Below, piece by piece: positions 41,861 to 51,200 of a stretch of 64,000 nucleotides of DNA. The stretch comes from Azotimanducus chitobiosivorans. GTDB lineage: Bacteria; Pseudomonadota; Gammaproteobacteria; Pseudomonadales; Azotimanducaceae. The notes under the pieces were generated by a model. That model did no database searches. It worked only from the letters and a program-made list of their open reading frames with translations, and was not told the origin of the DNA. The stretch covers positions 1,488,001 through 1,552,000 of the forward strand of contig OZ241339.1 of the NCBI GenBank assembly GCA_965200235.1. The letters are read 5' to 3'. The stretch's first letter is position 1. Each line of letters starts with the position of its first letter. Position numbers and translations under genes: made by a program.

Positions 41861-43751
41861 GCCGACCCCCAGAGCGAGTGAGCCATGCGTGGAACAGTCC
41901 ACCAAAGAGCATGATGAGCGCACCAAGCCAGATCAAGCGCACAAACGGCTTGATTTGAATGCGCAGAGACCAGCGATCATCGTCGATGCGCGTGCCGAGC
42001 GACACATAGACATCGCGAACAAGCGCAGGACGAATCGCCGCCTCGGTCATTACCTGGCCGCCTGAGAGATAGCGTCGCTTTTCAGGAATAAGTGTGAAGG
42101 ACTGCCCGGAGCCCAAGGCTCGAACTTGCAAGCGGCCTCGTTCCGCAACGTAATTGGGCCCCGCAGCCTCGCTCACGCCTTGGAACTCGAACGCGAGATC
42201 GCCCACCTGCACTGACTCGCCCGAACTAAGCGCGAGGTCGCGCTCTACCGAGTATTGGCTTGTCAATCCAACACCGAGCAGAGAGCAAGCGAATCCAGTG
42301 TGCGCCACCCACATGCCGACGCGGCGCACGCGCGCGCCTTTCGACGTGCGGCACTGCTCGACAACGCCGAACACGAGCCAGCCTGCAAGCGATGTCGCCG
42401 CCAACCCTGCGATACTCAGTGCGCCGGTGAAAACAAGCGGCAGCACAAGTCCGCAGCCGAGCGCAAGTCCGCCAATCCATAAGAGTTGGCGAGCATTCGG
42501 CAAGGCGCGCGCGCCCCAAGCGGTCCACTGGCCAACACCCATGGCTATGCTTAAAAGCACCATCAAAGGCACAAACACGGCATTGAAATAGGGCGGCCCG
42601 ACAGACACCTTCTCGTCAGTCAAAAACTCGTGCAGCAAGGGATAGAGGGTGCCGAGCAGCACCACCGAGGTGGCGACGACAAGCAGCGCATTGTTGATCA
42701 GCAGCCAGAACTCGCGCGAATACACCCCGAAATTCGCGAACGCGCCGAAGCGCGGCGCCCGCCAAGCGAACAGCGCGAGCGCTGAACCGACGCTCGCGAC
42801 GAGCAGCAGCAAAATGAACAGCCCTCGCTCGGGGTCGAGCGCAAAGGCGTGTACCGATGTCAAGATGCCGGAGCGCACCAGAAACGCGCCGAGCAGCGAC
42901 AGGCCAGAACCAAGGATGGCGAGCAGCAGCGTCCAACCGATGAACACACCGCGCAGCTTGGTGGCGGCGAGCGAGTGAATCAGGGCAGTCGCCACCAGCC
43001 AAGGCATGAAGGATGCATTCTCGACTGGGTCCCAAAACCACCAGCCGCCCCAGCCGAGTTCATAGTACGCCCACCAGCTGCCAAGCGCGATGCCGAGCGT
43101 GAGAAACGCCCAAGCAACAAGCACAAAGGGCTGCATCAAGGCAGCGAAATCACGTGATTCCTTGCCATGGATGAGCGCGGACACAGCAATGGCAAAGGGC
43201 ACTGTCAAACCCACATAGCCAACGTAGAGGGTTGGTGGATGCACGATGAGTGCGAAGTCCTGCAATAGGGGATTCAGGTCGCTTCCCTCGCTCGGCACGA
43301 ACGGGAAGGAACGCGCAAAGGGATTGCTCGTCAGCAGCATGAAGAGCAGAAAGCCTGTGATGAGCGCAGCCATCACCGGCACGGCATATTGCAACTGCGG
43401 CGACGCGCCGCTACGCAATGTGACGCCGAGCGCAAGCATCCAGACGCAGGCGACCAAACACCACAGCAGGAACGAACCTTCGTGCGCGCCCCAGACCGCG
43501 CTCAGCTTGAAGTAGCTCGGCAAGGCGGTGTTGCTGTTCTGCGCCACATAGGCAACCGAGAAGTCGCTCGTCAAGAAGGCATATATGAGCGCAGCGAACG
43601 CGATGCCAATCAGGACAGTCACGCCCGCCGCAAGCCGCAGATCGGTGGACACGCGCCCGAGGCCGTATCGCTCAAGCAGTGGATTGAGCCAAATCAGGCA
43701 GGCCAGCCCCAAGGCGAGGATCAGCGCGAAAACGGCGTATTCGGGGGTCAT
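41853..43751 (-). CDS. ccmF: Heme lyase subunit CcmF
   Basis: 632-residue, about 15-helix membrane protein that joins heme to apocytochrome c with CcmH and CcmI. The tryptophan-rich WWD signature GSWWAYYELGWGGWWFWDPV, ENASFMPWL, is intact, as are the flanking His residues (HSLAATKLRG, HPPTLYVGY). The true start is ATG 43751 (MTPEYAVFALILALG). The frame is open further upstream only because it reads into a palindromic element. That element separates it from ccmE. Confidence 0.95.
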   Translation of the reverse strand: MTPEYAVFALILALGLACLIWLNPLLERYGLGRVSTDLRLAAGVTVLIGIAFAALIYAFLTSDFSVAYVAQNSNTALPSYFKLSAVWGAHEGSFLLWCLVACVWMLALGVTLRSGASPQLQYAVPVMAALITGFLLFMLLTSNPFARSFPFVPSEGSDLNPLLQDFALIVHPPTLYVGYVGLTVPFAIAVSALIHGKESRDFAALMQPFVLVAWAFLTLGIALGSWWAYYELGWGGWWFWDPVENASFMPWLVATALIHSLAATKLRGVFIGWTLLLAILGSGLSLLGAFLVRSGILTSVHAFALDPERGLFILLLLVASVGSALALFAWRAPRFGAFANFGVYSREFWLLINNALLVVATSVVLLGTLYPLLHEFLTDEKVSVGPPYFNAVFVPLMVLLSIAMGVGQWTAWGARALPNARQLLWIGGLALGCGLVLPLVFTGALSIAGLAATSLAGWLVFGVVEQCRTSKGARVRRVGMWVAHTGFACSLLGVGLTSQYSVERDLALSSGESVQVGDLAFEFQGVSEAAGPNYVAERGRLQVRALGSGQSFTLIPEKRRYLSGGQVMTEAAIRPALVRDVYVSLGTRIDDDRWSLRIQIKPFVRLIWLGALIMLFGGLFHAWLTRSGGRHE

Positions 43752-43914
43752 TTGTGCTCCGTCAAGCTGACAATGCCGTATCAGTGGCTGAGGGCAGGTT
43801 CCGTGCAAGGCGCGTCGCGCAGGGAATACCCCACCGTATTTCCAAGCGGCGCAACGCCGCATGGGGACTGCCCACGGTCACTGATACGGCATTGTCAGCT
43901 TGATGGCGCACTAG
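43752..43914. mobile_element. CTAG-bounded MITE-like element, family B, copy 2
   Basis: About 163 bp between ccmF and ccmE. Terminal inverted repeats of about 33 bp (GTGCTCCGTCAAGCTGACAA and on). The right end is CTAG, whose complement gives the TAG stop of ccmE; the left CTAG has decayed to TTTG next to the ccmF start. The core is almost identical to the left arm of the element at 32616. It is transcribed within the ccm operon and would fold as a long intercistronic hairpin. Confidence 0.8.
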
Positions 43915-44333
43915 TGGGGAATGATCTCGGCGAGTTCTGGCGGCATATAGTTCTCATCGTGCTTTGCGAGCAATAGGTCGGCTTCGAACACGCCGTTCGA
44001 TTGAAGTTCGCCAGTCGCAATGATGCCCTGCCCTTCACGAAATAGATCCGGCAGAATGCCTTGATAGTGCACGGCGAAGCTGTTGGCTTGCATGTCGGCA
44101 ACGCGAAAACGTACTTCGAGACCATCAATGCCGTGCAAGACGCTGTCCATCTCGACCATGCCGCCGGCACGAATACGCTTGCCGACAGGCGCCTTGCCTG
44201 ACACGACATCTGCGGGCGGATAGAAGAGGTCGAGATTTTGATTAAGGGCAAGCAGGGCAAGCGTCGTGGCGAGCGCGGCACCGACTAGCACCGACACAAC
44301 GAGCGCCAAGCGTCGCTTTCGAATCGGGCGCAC
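43911..44333 (-). CDS. ccmE: Heme chaperone CcmE
   Basis: 140-residue periplasmic heme chaperone anchored by one N-terminal helix (LALVVSVLVGAALATTLALL). The beta-barrel domain includes VGKRIRAGGMVEMDSVLHG and VHYQGILPDLFREGQGIIA. The heme-binding His is in LLLAKHDENYMPPE, followed by the conserved Tyr. The TAG stop lies in the CTAG of the adjoining palindrome. Start overlaps the ccmD stop by 1 nt. Confidence 0.95.
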   Translation of the reverse strand: MRPIRKRRLALVVSVLVGAALATTLALLALNQNLDLFYPPADVVSGKAPVGKRIRAGGMVEMDSVLHGIDGLEVRFRVADMQANSFAVHYQGILPDLFREGQGIIATGELQSNGVFEADLLLAKHDENYMPPELAEIIPH

Positions 44334-44497
44334 TAGCGTTCCTCCGCCTCGGCACCCGCCATCAGGTCTGCACGGCGCTTGAAAGCACGCCAGCGCAGGC
44401 TCGGCATCGCCGCCATCGCGAGGACAATCAACACCGACAACCCCCAGGCACTCCAGACATACACGCCATGCTCGCCAAATTGAAACATCTCAGTCAT
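44333..44497 (-). CDS. ccmD: Heme exporter protein CcmD
   Basis: 54-residue single-helix protein (MTEMFQFGEHGVYVWSAWGL, then a hydrophobic run VLIVLAMAAM and a basic tail WRAFKRR). It helps release heme-loaded CcmE from the CcmABC transporter. The ATG at 44497 gives the usual N-terminus; the longer upstream frame is not needed. Between ccmC and ccmE as expected. Confidence 0.88.
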   Translation of the reverse strand: MTEMFQFGEHGVYVWSAWGLSVLIVLAMAAMPSLRWRAFKRRADLMAGAEAEER

Positions 44498-44507
44498 GTC
44501 ATAAGTA

Positions 44508-45251
44508 TCACAGAGTCCAGTCGGCACCATAGTGTCTCATGCGCACATCCACGCGCATGGAGCGCAGCAGTAGACAGCCGAACAGCGCGTAGAGCCCGAT
44601 CACGTTCAAGAGCAACGGCAGCCACATCGACGATGGCATGCTCGGCGCGGCGGTCAGTGTGAAAGTCGCCGGCTGATGCAAGGTGAGCCACCAATCGACA
44701 GAATACCTGATGATCGGGAGGTTGACGAGTCCAACGACAACGAGCATCGCCGCGGCGCGCTCAGCGGAGCGTTGACCATCGAGTGCACGCTTGAGCGCAA
44801 TCACGCCTAAGTAAAGAAACAGGAGCACGACCATCGACAGGGTGCGCGCGTCGGACACCCACCATGCACCCCAAGTCGGCTTGCCCCAGATCGTCCCGGT
44901 AATAAGCGAAATCAAGGTAAACCCAACGCCGAGCCGCGCAGCGCAATCGATGCAGACATCGGCAAGCTTCATACGCCAGACGAGCACGAGCAACGCCGCA
45001 ATACCCATCAGCATGTAGCAGGACTGCGCGAGGAACGATGCCGGCACATGGATGAAAATAATTCGAAAACTATTGCCCTGCTGATAGTCTTCCGGCGCAA
45101 ACCCAAGCCCCCACAAGCTACCGACGATCAACAGCAGCACGCCGAGCACGCCGAAGCAGCGCTGAAACGGCAATGCCTTCGCGTAGAACAACGGCGGCGC
45201 GCCGAAGCGCTTGGCCCAATCGATAATGGTTTGCAGTGTGTTGTGTTTCAT
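44508..45251 (-). CDS. ccmC: Heme exporter protein CcmC
   Basis: 247-residue, six-helix protein that loads heme onto CcmE. The tryptophan-rich periplasmic motif is present as GKPTWGAWWVSDARTLSMVV, slightly changed from the common WGTWWVWDAR. Conserved His residues flank it (IFIHVPASFLAQ and the C-terminal half). The ATG at 45251 fits the family start. It is the first ccm gene in the window: ccmA and ccmB, normally just upstream, are absent, and toxin-antitoxin remnants lie there instead. Confidence 0.93.
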   Translation of the reverse strand: MKHNTLQTIIDWAKRFGAPPLFYAKALPFQRCFGVLGVLLLIVGSLWGLGFAPEDYQQGNSFRIIFIHVPASFLAQSCYMLMGIAALLVLVWRMKLADVCIDCAARLGVGFTLISLITGTIWGKPTWGAWWVSDARTLSMVVLLFLYLGVIALKRALDGQRSAERAAAMLVVVGLVNLPIIRYSVDWWLTLHQPATFTLTAAPSMPSSMWLPLLLNVIGLYALFGCLLLRSMRVDVRMRHYGADWTL

Positions 45252-45340
45252 TTGGAGTGTGTCGACAGATGAAATACGTTGATTAGGCAATCCGATCTCT
45301 TGGCCCACTCCAGCCTTCCTCCATCTGCCCTGTTCAACAA

Positions 45341-45634
45341 TTAGAAGGTTCTGTGTTGGCCCGAGTCATGCATCCTATCTTGCTTCAAAAAGATAAGACG
45401 CGAACAGATATTGATACTCGGTGACAAATTCCTATGAGCCCAAAGGGCCGAACCAACAAGGCGATTCTCCCATCGAATCCTTGGCCATGAGGCCAGCATG
45501 AATGGCAATGCAGCGAGGGTGCTGAGAAAAACTTCGTTGCGAGGGTCGCGGCAGCAGTCTCTTGCTGTGTCGGTCAAATGCGGATCGTCTCCCGCTAACC
45601 AAAGAAAGGTGCAGGTGTCGAGCAATAACCTCAT
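45341..45634 (-). pseudogene. PIN-domain toxin (VapC-like), 3' frameshifted
   Basis: The first 35 residues are a good VapC N-terminus (MRLLLDTCTFLWLAGDD, DTARDCCRDPRNEVFLST) with the first catalytic Asp. Beyond them the sequence loses the family pattern, lacking the S-x-WEI block and the later Asp residues, and ends early; pieces of a PIN-like tail can be read in another frame. It therefore looks inactivated. Start overlaps the antitoxin stop by 4 nt, the normal arrangement of such pairs. Confidence 0.55.
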
Positions 45635-45879
45635 TCAGAATTACTTTCTCCTTCGAATGCCGCTAGCAGGCTATCGGGAAGCGGTTCAAAAAAGCTATCG
45701 GGAATGGCCATGCCTCGGTCGATCCCCACTGGACGCCTCTCCCGCAGAGGACGGGGCAGCGCCCTGATCTCCGCAATAGGGACATTGCGGCGACAGACCG
45801 TTATCGTCTCTCCGCGCTCGACGGATTCGATATGACGCGAGAAATGCGCCTTCGCTTCGGCAATGTTGATCTTTATCAT
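45631..45879 (-). CDS. Phd/YefM-family antitoxin
   Basis: 82-residue antitoxin. The DNA-binding N-terminus is MIKINIAEAKAHFSRHIESV, followed by the R-x2-P-I-A-E-I type motif in VCRRNVPIAEIRAL. The C-terminal toxin-binding tail includes PDSFFEPLPDSLLAAFEGE, typical of partners of VapC-like toxins. The gene appears intact while its toxin is damaged. Upstream of it, the 160 nt to the FAD oxidase gene's end hold nothing recognisable. Confidence 0.75.
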   Translation of the reverse strand: MIKINIAEAKAHFSRHIESVERGETITVCRRNVPIAEIRALPRPLRERRPVGIDRGMAIPDSFFEPLPDSLLAAFEGESNSE

Positions 45880-46040
45880 GGTCGCATGATAGGCCAGCTA
45901 TGAATAATAGGGAAGAGACGCAACAGTGCGCGGCGAAAGTCGATCTCGCTGACTTCCCGAACCGTTTTACTGAATCGCTATTTCGAGTAACTTGATCCAG
46001 AAGTCCGCTTGGACTTGCTCAGCGTCCATTGTTCTGACCG

Positions 46041-47450
46041 TCACTCCGACAAATCCGACACCAAACGCTCGTAGCCAAACGCCGCCTTGGCTTTTTGGTA
46101 CATCGGGTCCGGATCGTCTTTGCCAAGCAGCAGATTGGCGGCGATCAATCCATAGGCTAAGGCACCCTTGGCGCCGACGCCGGACATGCCGGCAATCACC
46201 ACGAGGTTCGAGTCGGGGTCTCCGAGATCATCGCGCACATGGGTGACGTAGGGAACCTCGGTCGCGGTCAAGGAATAGACGCATGAATAGCCGCTCACAT
46301 AGTCCAAATCCTCTTCACCGATCCCGAGATCGAGCAAACTCAAATGCCTTGCCGTGCTTTCCCGGCTCCACTCAATTTCAGTTTCCGTGAGATCTTCCTG
46401 CCACACGGAATCAAGGTCGCTGACGTCGGAGCGCTGGAAATGCCCGCCAACTTTTATGACCGGCGAGCCGTCACGAGTCTCTCCCTCGAGCATGGTGAAA
46501 AAACTACCTTCCCGCGTTGGGTTGGTGCTGTTGATGGCTGGGTAGAGATCGCGGAAGCGCTGCCTGTCCCGCTCGGCCCATGAATGATAAATATCCGGTG
46601 CTATCGCGAAGAACGCCAGAAACACACGCTTCGGGTCAATGAGCGAATCGAAATAGGGGGCTGTGTTCTGAAGCAGGCGGCCAGTGTAGGGGCCAGCCGC
46701 GCTCACTACTTTCGCTGCGCGCAGATGTCTGCTTTCCTCGGTTTGGGTATTCGTCACCAGCAGAGCGTAGCCGCCGCCATTCCGGAAAAGCTCATCCACC
46801 CGACTCTCGTATTGCACGCTACTCCCGAGAAGCACCAACGCCTTGTGCAAATGCGCGATCAGCGCCTCGGGATTGATCGTCCCAGAATGCGCTTTGTATT
46901 CCCGCCACATGATGGTATCCGGCGACATTGTGAGATTGAACAACGCCTCGGCCTCTTCGGGCGTGCTCGCATATTCGTAGCGATCAACTTGATTCTGCCG
47001 GATACGCTCGACCCAGGCTGCTTGGCTGTGATGACGAACATAACTGACGGGTGAGGTTGTGTAGATGTCCTTCATCGAGTGGCCGGGTTCGTGACGATTC
47101 AAAAACGCGACGAGCTCCTCGACCTCGGCCACGGTCTGGTTGTGCATGTACGACCAGATATCGCCCACAGGGCCGAGGCTTCGTGCGATTCTCGCCTCGC
47201 CCAAGCTCGACCCTTCGGTATACCCAGCAGCCTGCTTTTCGAGCAACAGCACGCGCTGTCCTGCCTCCGCGAGTTGCCATGCCGCGCTGCTTCCCATCAG
47301 TCCGCCGCCGATGACGACAACGTCGTAGTCTTCGCCAGCCCCTTCTTGTTGACAAGCTGCGAGAAGGAACACGCCAGCACACACTGCAGTGGCCATCGCC
47401 CAAAAAGGAACACCGCTCGACCGCATCAGCTTGAACCGCGCGAACAACAC
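46041..47450 (-). CDS. FAD-dependent amine oxidase (sarcosine/N-methyltryptophan oxidase-like), lipoprotein
   Basis: 469-residue DAO-family flavoprotein. The FAD motif DVVVIGGGLMGSSAAWQLAE is followed by GQRVLLLEKQ. Later segments WREYKAHSGTINPEALIAHL and GYSCVYSLTATEVPYV, and VVIAGMSGVGAKGALAYGLI near the end, match the SolA/monomeric sarcosine oxidase group. It would oxidise an N-methyl amino acid to aldehyde and H2O2. Unusually it starts with a lipoprotein signal peptide (CAGVFLLAAC), so it is probably anchored outside the cytoplasm and, with FAD, perhaps Tat-dependent. The GTG 47450 start overlaps the csiV stop; ATG 47426 is an alternative. Confidence 0.8.
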   Translation of the reverse strand: MLFARFKLMRSSGVPFWAMATAVCAGVFLLAACQQEGAGEDYDVVVIGGGLMGSSAAWQLAEAGQRVLLLEKQAAGYTEGSSLGEARIARSLGPVGDIWSYMHNQTVAEVEELVAFLNRHEPGHSMKDIYTTSPVSYVRHHSQAAWVERIRQNQVDRYEYASTPEEAEALFNLTMSPDTIMWREYKAHSGTINPEALIAHLHKALVLLGSSVQYESRVDELFRNGGGYALLVTNTQTEESRHLRAAKVVSAAGPYTGRLLQNTAPYFDSLIDPKRVFLAFFAIAPDIYHSWAERDRQRFRDLYPAINSTNPTREGSFFTMLEGETRDGSPVIKVGGHFQRSDVSDLDSVWQEDLTETEIEWSRESTARHLSLLDLGIGEEDLDYVSGYSCVYSLTATEVPYVTHVRDDLGDPDSNLVVIAGMSGVGAKGALAYGLIAANLLLGKDDPDPMYQKAKAAFGYERLVSDLSE

Positions 47451-48241
47451 TACCGGAACTCACTCGGCACGCGAATCGGATCGACGCGCAACACCACGCC
47501 CATGAGCGGATGATCGAAATAATTGGCACGGCGGCTGCGCATGGCGCGAAGTTCATGCAATTCGGCGTGGCCGTCACCGAGCGGACGCCAGACACGCACC
47601 TCCGCTTCAAAAAAGCCTTGCCGCGTCACCGACAGGAAGCCGACTTCGCCACGCTCACCGCCAGCGAGCATGATCGGCCTCGGCTGCGTCGAGACTGGCT
47701 GGATCCACGCACCATGCATGAGTACCTGGTGCGCACTTGACCGTTCAAGTGCCGCAAGCGCCCGCGCCAAGTGCCACTCCGCCCTATCCCGCTGCGCAAA
47801 GCAGCTCGCCAGTACGTCGTTGTACCACGCCTGATAGCGTTGCCAGAGCGTTGGGTCTTGTGGGACTTCGGGAATGGCGTCGGGGATAGTCCGGCGCTCC
47901 GGCTCGACCGCTTCTTCCGGCAATACCGGCTGCGGGAACACATCGCGCAAGCGTGGCGCGATGAGCGACCATTCATCGTCGAACCAAGAGGTATTCCAAT
48001 CCTTGGCAAGGCGCGCGTTCTCGATGCTAAACAATCGGCGAGGAAACATTCTCAGCCCGTCAAGCTCCAGCATTTCCGCGCGCACGCCTGTGCGGTTGGT
48101 AGCACCCGCAGCAGCTTCAGTGCTGAAGAAAATCACTTCGACCTGCACATAGGCATTTGGGTCGAAGCCGTCATTTGCCTGTGCTTGGACTTGCGAGAGG
48201 CCGACCGCGACTAAGCTGAGCAGAGCGATCAAGACCTTCAT
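47450..48241 (-). CDS. csiV: CsiV-family peptidoglycan-binding protein
   Basis: 263-residue periplasmic protein with a signal peptide (MKVLIALLSLVAVGLSQVQA) and the family start YVQVEVIFFSTEAA. Later segments with MHGAWIQPV and ANYFDHPLMGVVLRVDPIR match CsiV, described in Vibrio as a peptidoglycan-binding partner of a D-amino-acid-responsive synthesis pathway, and annotated next to mfd in many gammaproteobacteria. The ATG at 48241 overlaps the mfd stop (ATGA), so the pair is co-translated. The exact role here is not shown by the sequence. Confidence 0.75.
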   Translation of the reverse strand: MKVLIALLSLVAVGLSQVQAQANDGFDPNAYVQVEVIFFSTEAAAGATNRTGVRAEMLELDGLRMFPRRLFSIENARLAKDWNTSWFDDEWSLIAPRLRDVFPQPVLPEEAVEPERRTIPDAIPEVPQDPTLWQRYQAWYNDVLASCFAQRDRAEWHLARALAALERSSAHQVLMHGAWIQPVSTQPRPIMLAGGERGEVGFLSVTRQGFFEAEVRVWRPLGDGHAELHELRAMRSRRANYFDHPLMGVVLRVDPIRVPSEFR

Positions 48242-51200
48242 GCGGCAATTCTCGTGTGCTGGCGCGATGCGAGGCCCGACTGCGCGAACTCGGCGAGCAG
48301 CGCTTCGAGATACTGCACCCGCGCTTCGGTCTTTTCAATACGTTTCAACAGCCCAAGCGTATGCCCGCCCCGCAGCGCAAACTCCTTTGGCTTGGCGCTG
48401 ATCAGCGCAACCATCGCATCGACCTTGACTTCCGTCTTCTCATGAAAGCGCATGCGCCCGCCATTTGGGTTCAGTTCAAGGCTGCGTATGCCGAGCGGCT
48501 TGGCATCGAGCTTGAGGCGCGTAACCGAGAAGAGATTGACGAGCGGCACCGGCAATCGCCCGAAACGGTCACGCACCTCACCTCGCAAATCCTCAAGATC
48601 GGACATGGATTGCTGGCTGGCGATGCGCTTGTAGAGGATGAGCCGCTGCTGCACATCCGGCAGATAGTCTTCGGGAATCAGCGCAGATTCGCCGATCAAG
48701 ACTTCATCGCCAAGCTCCACTGGCAGGTCGGTATCCGGCACGCGCCCGCTCCGCAAGGCGTCGACCGCGCGCCCGAGCATGTCGAGATACATGCTGTAGC
48801 CAATCGATTCAATTTGCCCGGACTGGTCTTTGCCGAGTAGTTCGCCAGTGCCGCGAATCTCCAGATCGTGCGTTGCGAGCGAGAAGCCAACGCCGAGTTC
48901 ACCTGCATCGCGAATCGCTTCAAGACGTTTGACGGCATCCTTGGTCATGGATTTGGGATGCGGGGTCAAGAGATAGGCGTAGGCTTGACGGTTCGAGCGC
49001 CCGACCCTGCCGCGCAGTTGATGCAATTCAGCCAAGCCGAATTTGTCGGCGCGCTCGATGATGATGGTGTTGGCGTTGGGAATATCAATGCCCGACTCAA
49101 TAATGGTGCTGCACACAAGGACATTCGTCTGCCGATTCGCGAACTCGCGCATGGTGCGTTCAAGCTCGTGCTTCGGCATCTGCCCATGACCAATGCCGAT
49201 GTGCGCTTCCGGCACAAGGCGACCAAGCTCAAAAGCTGCTTGCTCGATGGTGCGGACTTCGTTGTGCAGGTAGAAGACTTGCCCGCCGCGGCCAAGTTCG
49301 CGACGAACAGCCTCCTGCACCAGCCGCCGGTTGTCTTCGCGCACGAACGTTCGCACTGGCAAGCGATGCTCGGGCGCGGTGGCGATGATCGACAGGTCGC
49401 GAATGCCGTTCAAGGCGAGGTTCAAAGTGCGTGGAATAGGCGTCGCCGTCAGAGACAGCACATTGACATTGGCGCGCAGCTTGCGCAACGCTTCTTTCTG
49501 GCGAACGCCGAAGCGATGCTCTTCGTCAATGATCACGAGCCCAAGGCGTGCAAACTTCCAAGCGCTGCCCAAAAGCGCATGGGTGCCGATGATCAGATCT
49601 GGCCGACCATGCGCCGCTTCGCGCTGTAGTTTTGAGATCTCTCCTCCACTTCTTAAGCGCGAGACGACTTCGACCGTCACGCCGAGATCCGCATATCGCT
49701 CGGTGAAGGTATCGAAATGCTGCTGCGCGAGCAAAGTCGTCGGGACAAGCAGGACCGTTTGCCGACGCGCGAGTGTCGCTTGGTAGGCCGCCCGCACCGC
49801 CACCTCGGTTTTGCCGAAGCCGACATCGCCGCAGACAAGCCGGTCAGTCGGGCTGTCACGCGCAAGGTCGGCGAGCGTGTCGTCAATGGCTTTTTCTTGG
49901 TCGGGTGTGAGTTCCCACGGAAAGGACGCCGCGAGCTCCTGCATGGCATCGCTTGCGAGCGGCAACGCATCGCCTGCCTGCACCTCGCGGCGCGCATACA
50001 GGTCAAGGAGTTCGACCGCCATATCGCGGATGCGCGACGCTGCCCGCTGCCGCGTCTTCTGCCACGCATCCGAACCAAGTCGATTGAGCGGCGCGTGCTC
50101 AGGGTCGCCGCCCGAATAGCGCGACACCAGCTCAAGTGAAGTAACCGGCAGATAGAGCGTCGCGCCTTCGGCGTACTCGATGATAAGGAACTCCGTTGTT
50201 TGACCGCCTTCTTCCATGGTTGTTAAGCCGCGGTAGCGCCCGACGCCATGCGAGACATGCACGACGGGCGAGCCAAGACTCAGCTCGGTGAGACTGTGGA
50301 TGATCTGGTCCGGGTCGAGACGGCGAGTCCGCGCCGAGCGCCGCTCACGAATACGCCCATCGTTGCGGAACAGCTGATCCTCATGGATCACCGCGAAGCC
50401 GAGGCTGGCAAGTCCAGATTCAACGTGCCCGAGCGCGACCGCATAAGGGGTATCGGATGCGACAAATGCCGAGAAGGAGGGACAGGCCTCGGCTTGAATA
50501 CCTGCCTGCGCAAGGAATCTCGAGAGTACCTCGCGACGCCCTGCGGACTCGGCGACAAACAAGATTCTCATGCCCGGCGCGCTTTCTATGAAGTGCTGCA
50601 GGCGACGCGCTGGCTCGGCGCGCGCAGCGTCGGCGCGCACATCCGGCAACTCGAAGGTGTCGAGCACATGAATATGGCGCGGTCCGCCGATGCGAATTTC
50701 GGCGAAGCGCTTGATGCGCTGAAACAGCCTCGGCACCTCAAGAAACAGCGCCTTGGGAGACAGCACCGGACGTTCGATGTCGTGGCGAAGCGACTCGAAG
50801 CGCTTCTTGACTTCGAGGTCAAACTGCTCGGCGGCGATGTGCGAGTCCTGATCTGTCACAAGCAGCGTGTCGCCATCGAGGTAGTCGAACAGGCAGTCAA
50901 GGCGCTCAAAAAAGAGCGGCAGATAGAACTCGACCCCGGGTGATGCGTGTCCATCGCACACCTCGCGGTAGAGCGGGCAGCGACGCACATCCACGTCGAA
51001 GGTCTCGTGCCAAGCATTGCGAAAGCGCGCGATGCTGCCCGTGTCCATTGGCAACTCACGCGCAGGAACGATCTCGATGGCATTGACGTGCCCGGTAGTG
51101 CGCTGGGTGACAGGATCAAACTTACGAATTTCAGCAACCTCGTCGTCAAAGAGGTCGAGCCGGTAGGGCGTGCTGCCGCCGAGGGCAAAGAGGTCGAACA

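Noticed and set aside
43752..43862. N-terminal extension of CcmF
   Set aside because: The extra residues come from the palindromic element; MTPEYAVF at 43751 is the family start.
46859..47610. Arginine-rich ORFs opposite or out of frame with the oxidase
   Set aside because: Composition is typical of off-frame translation of GC-rich genes.
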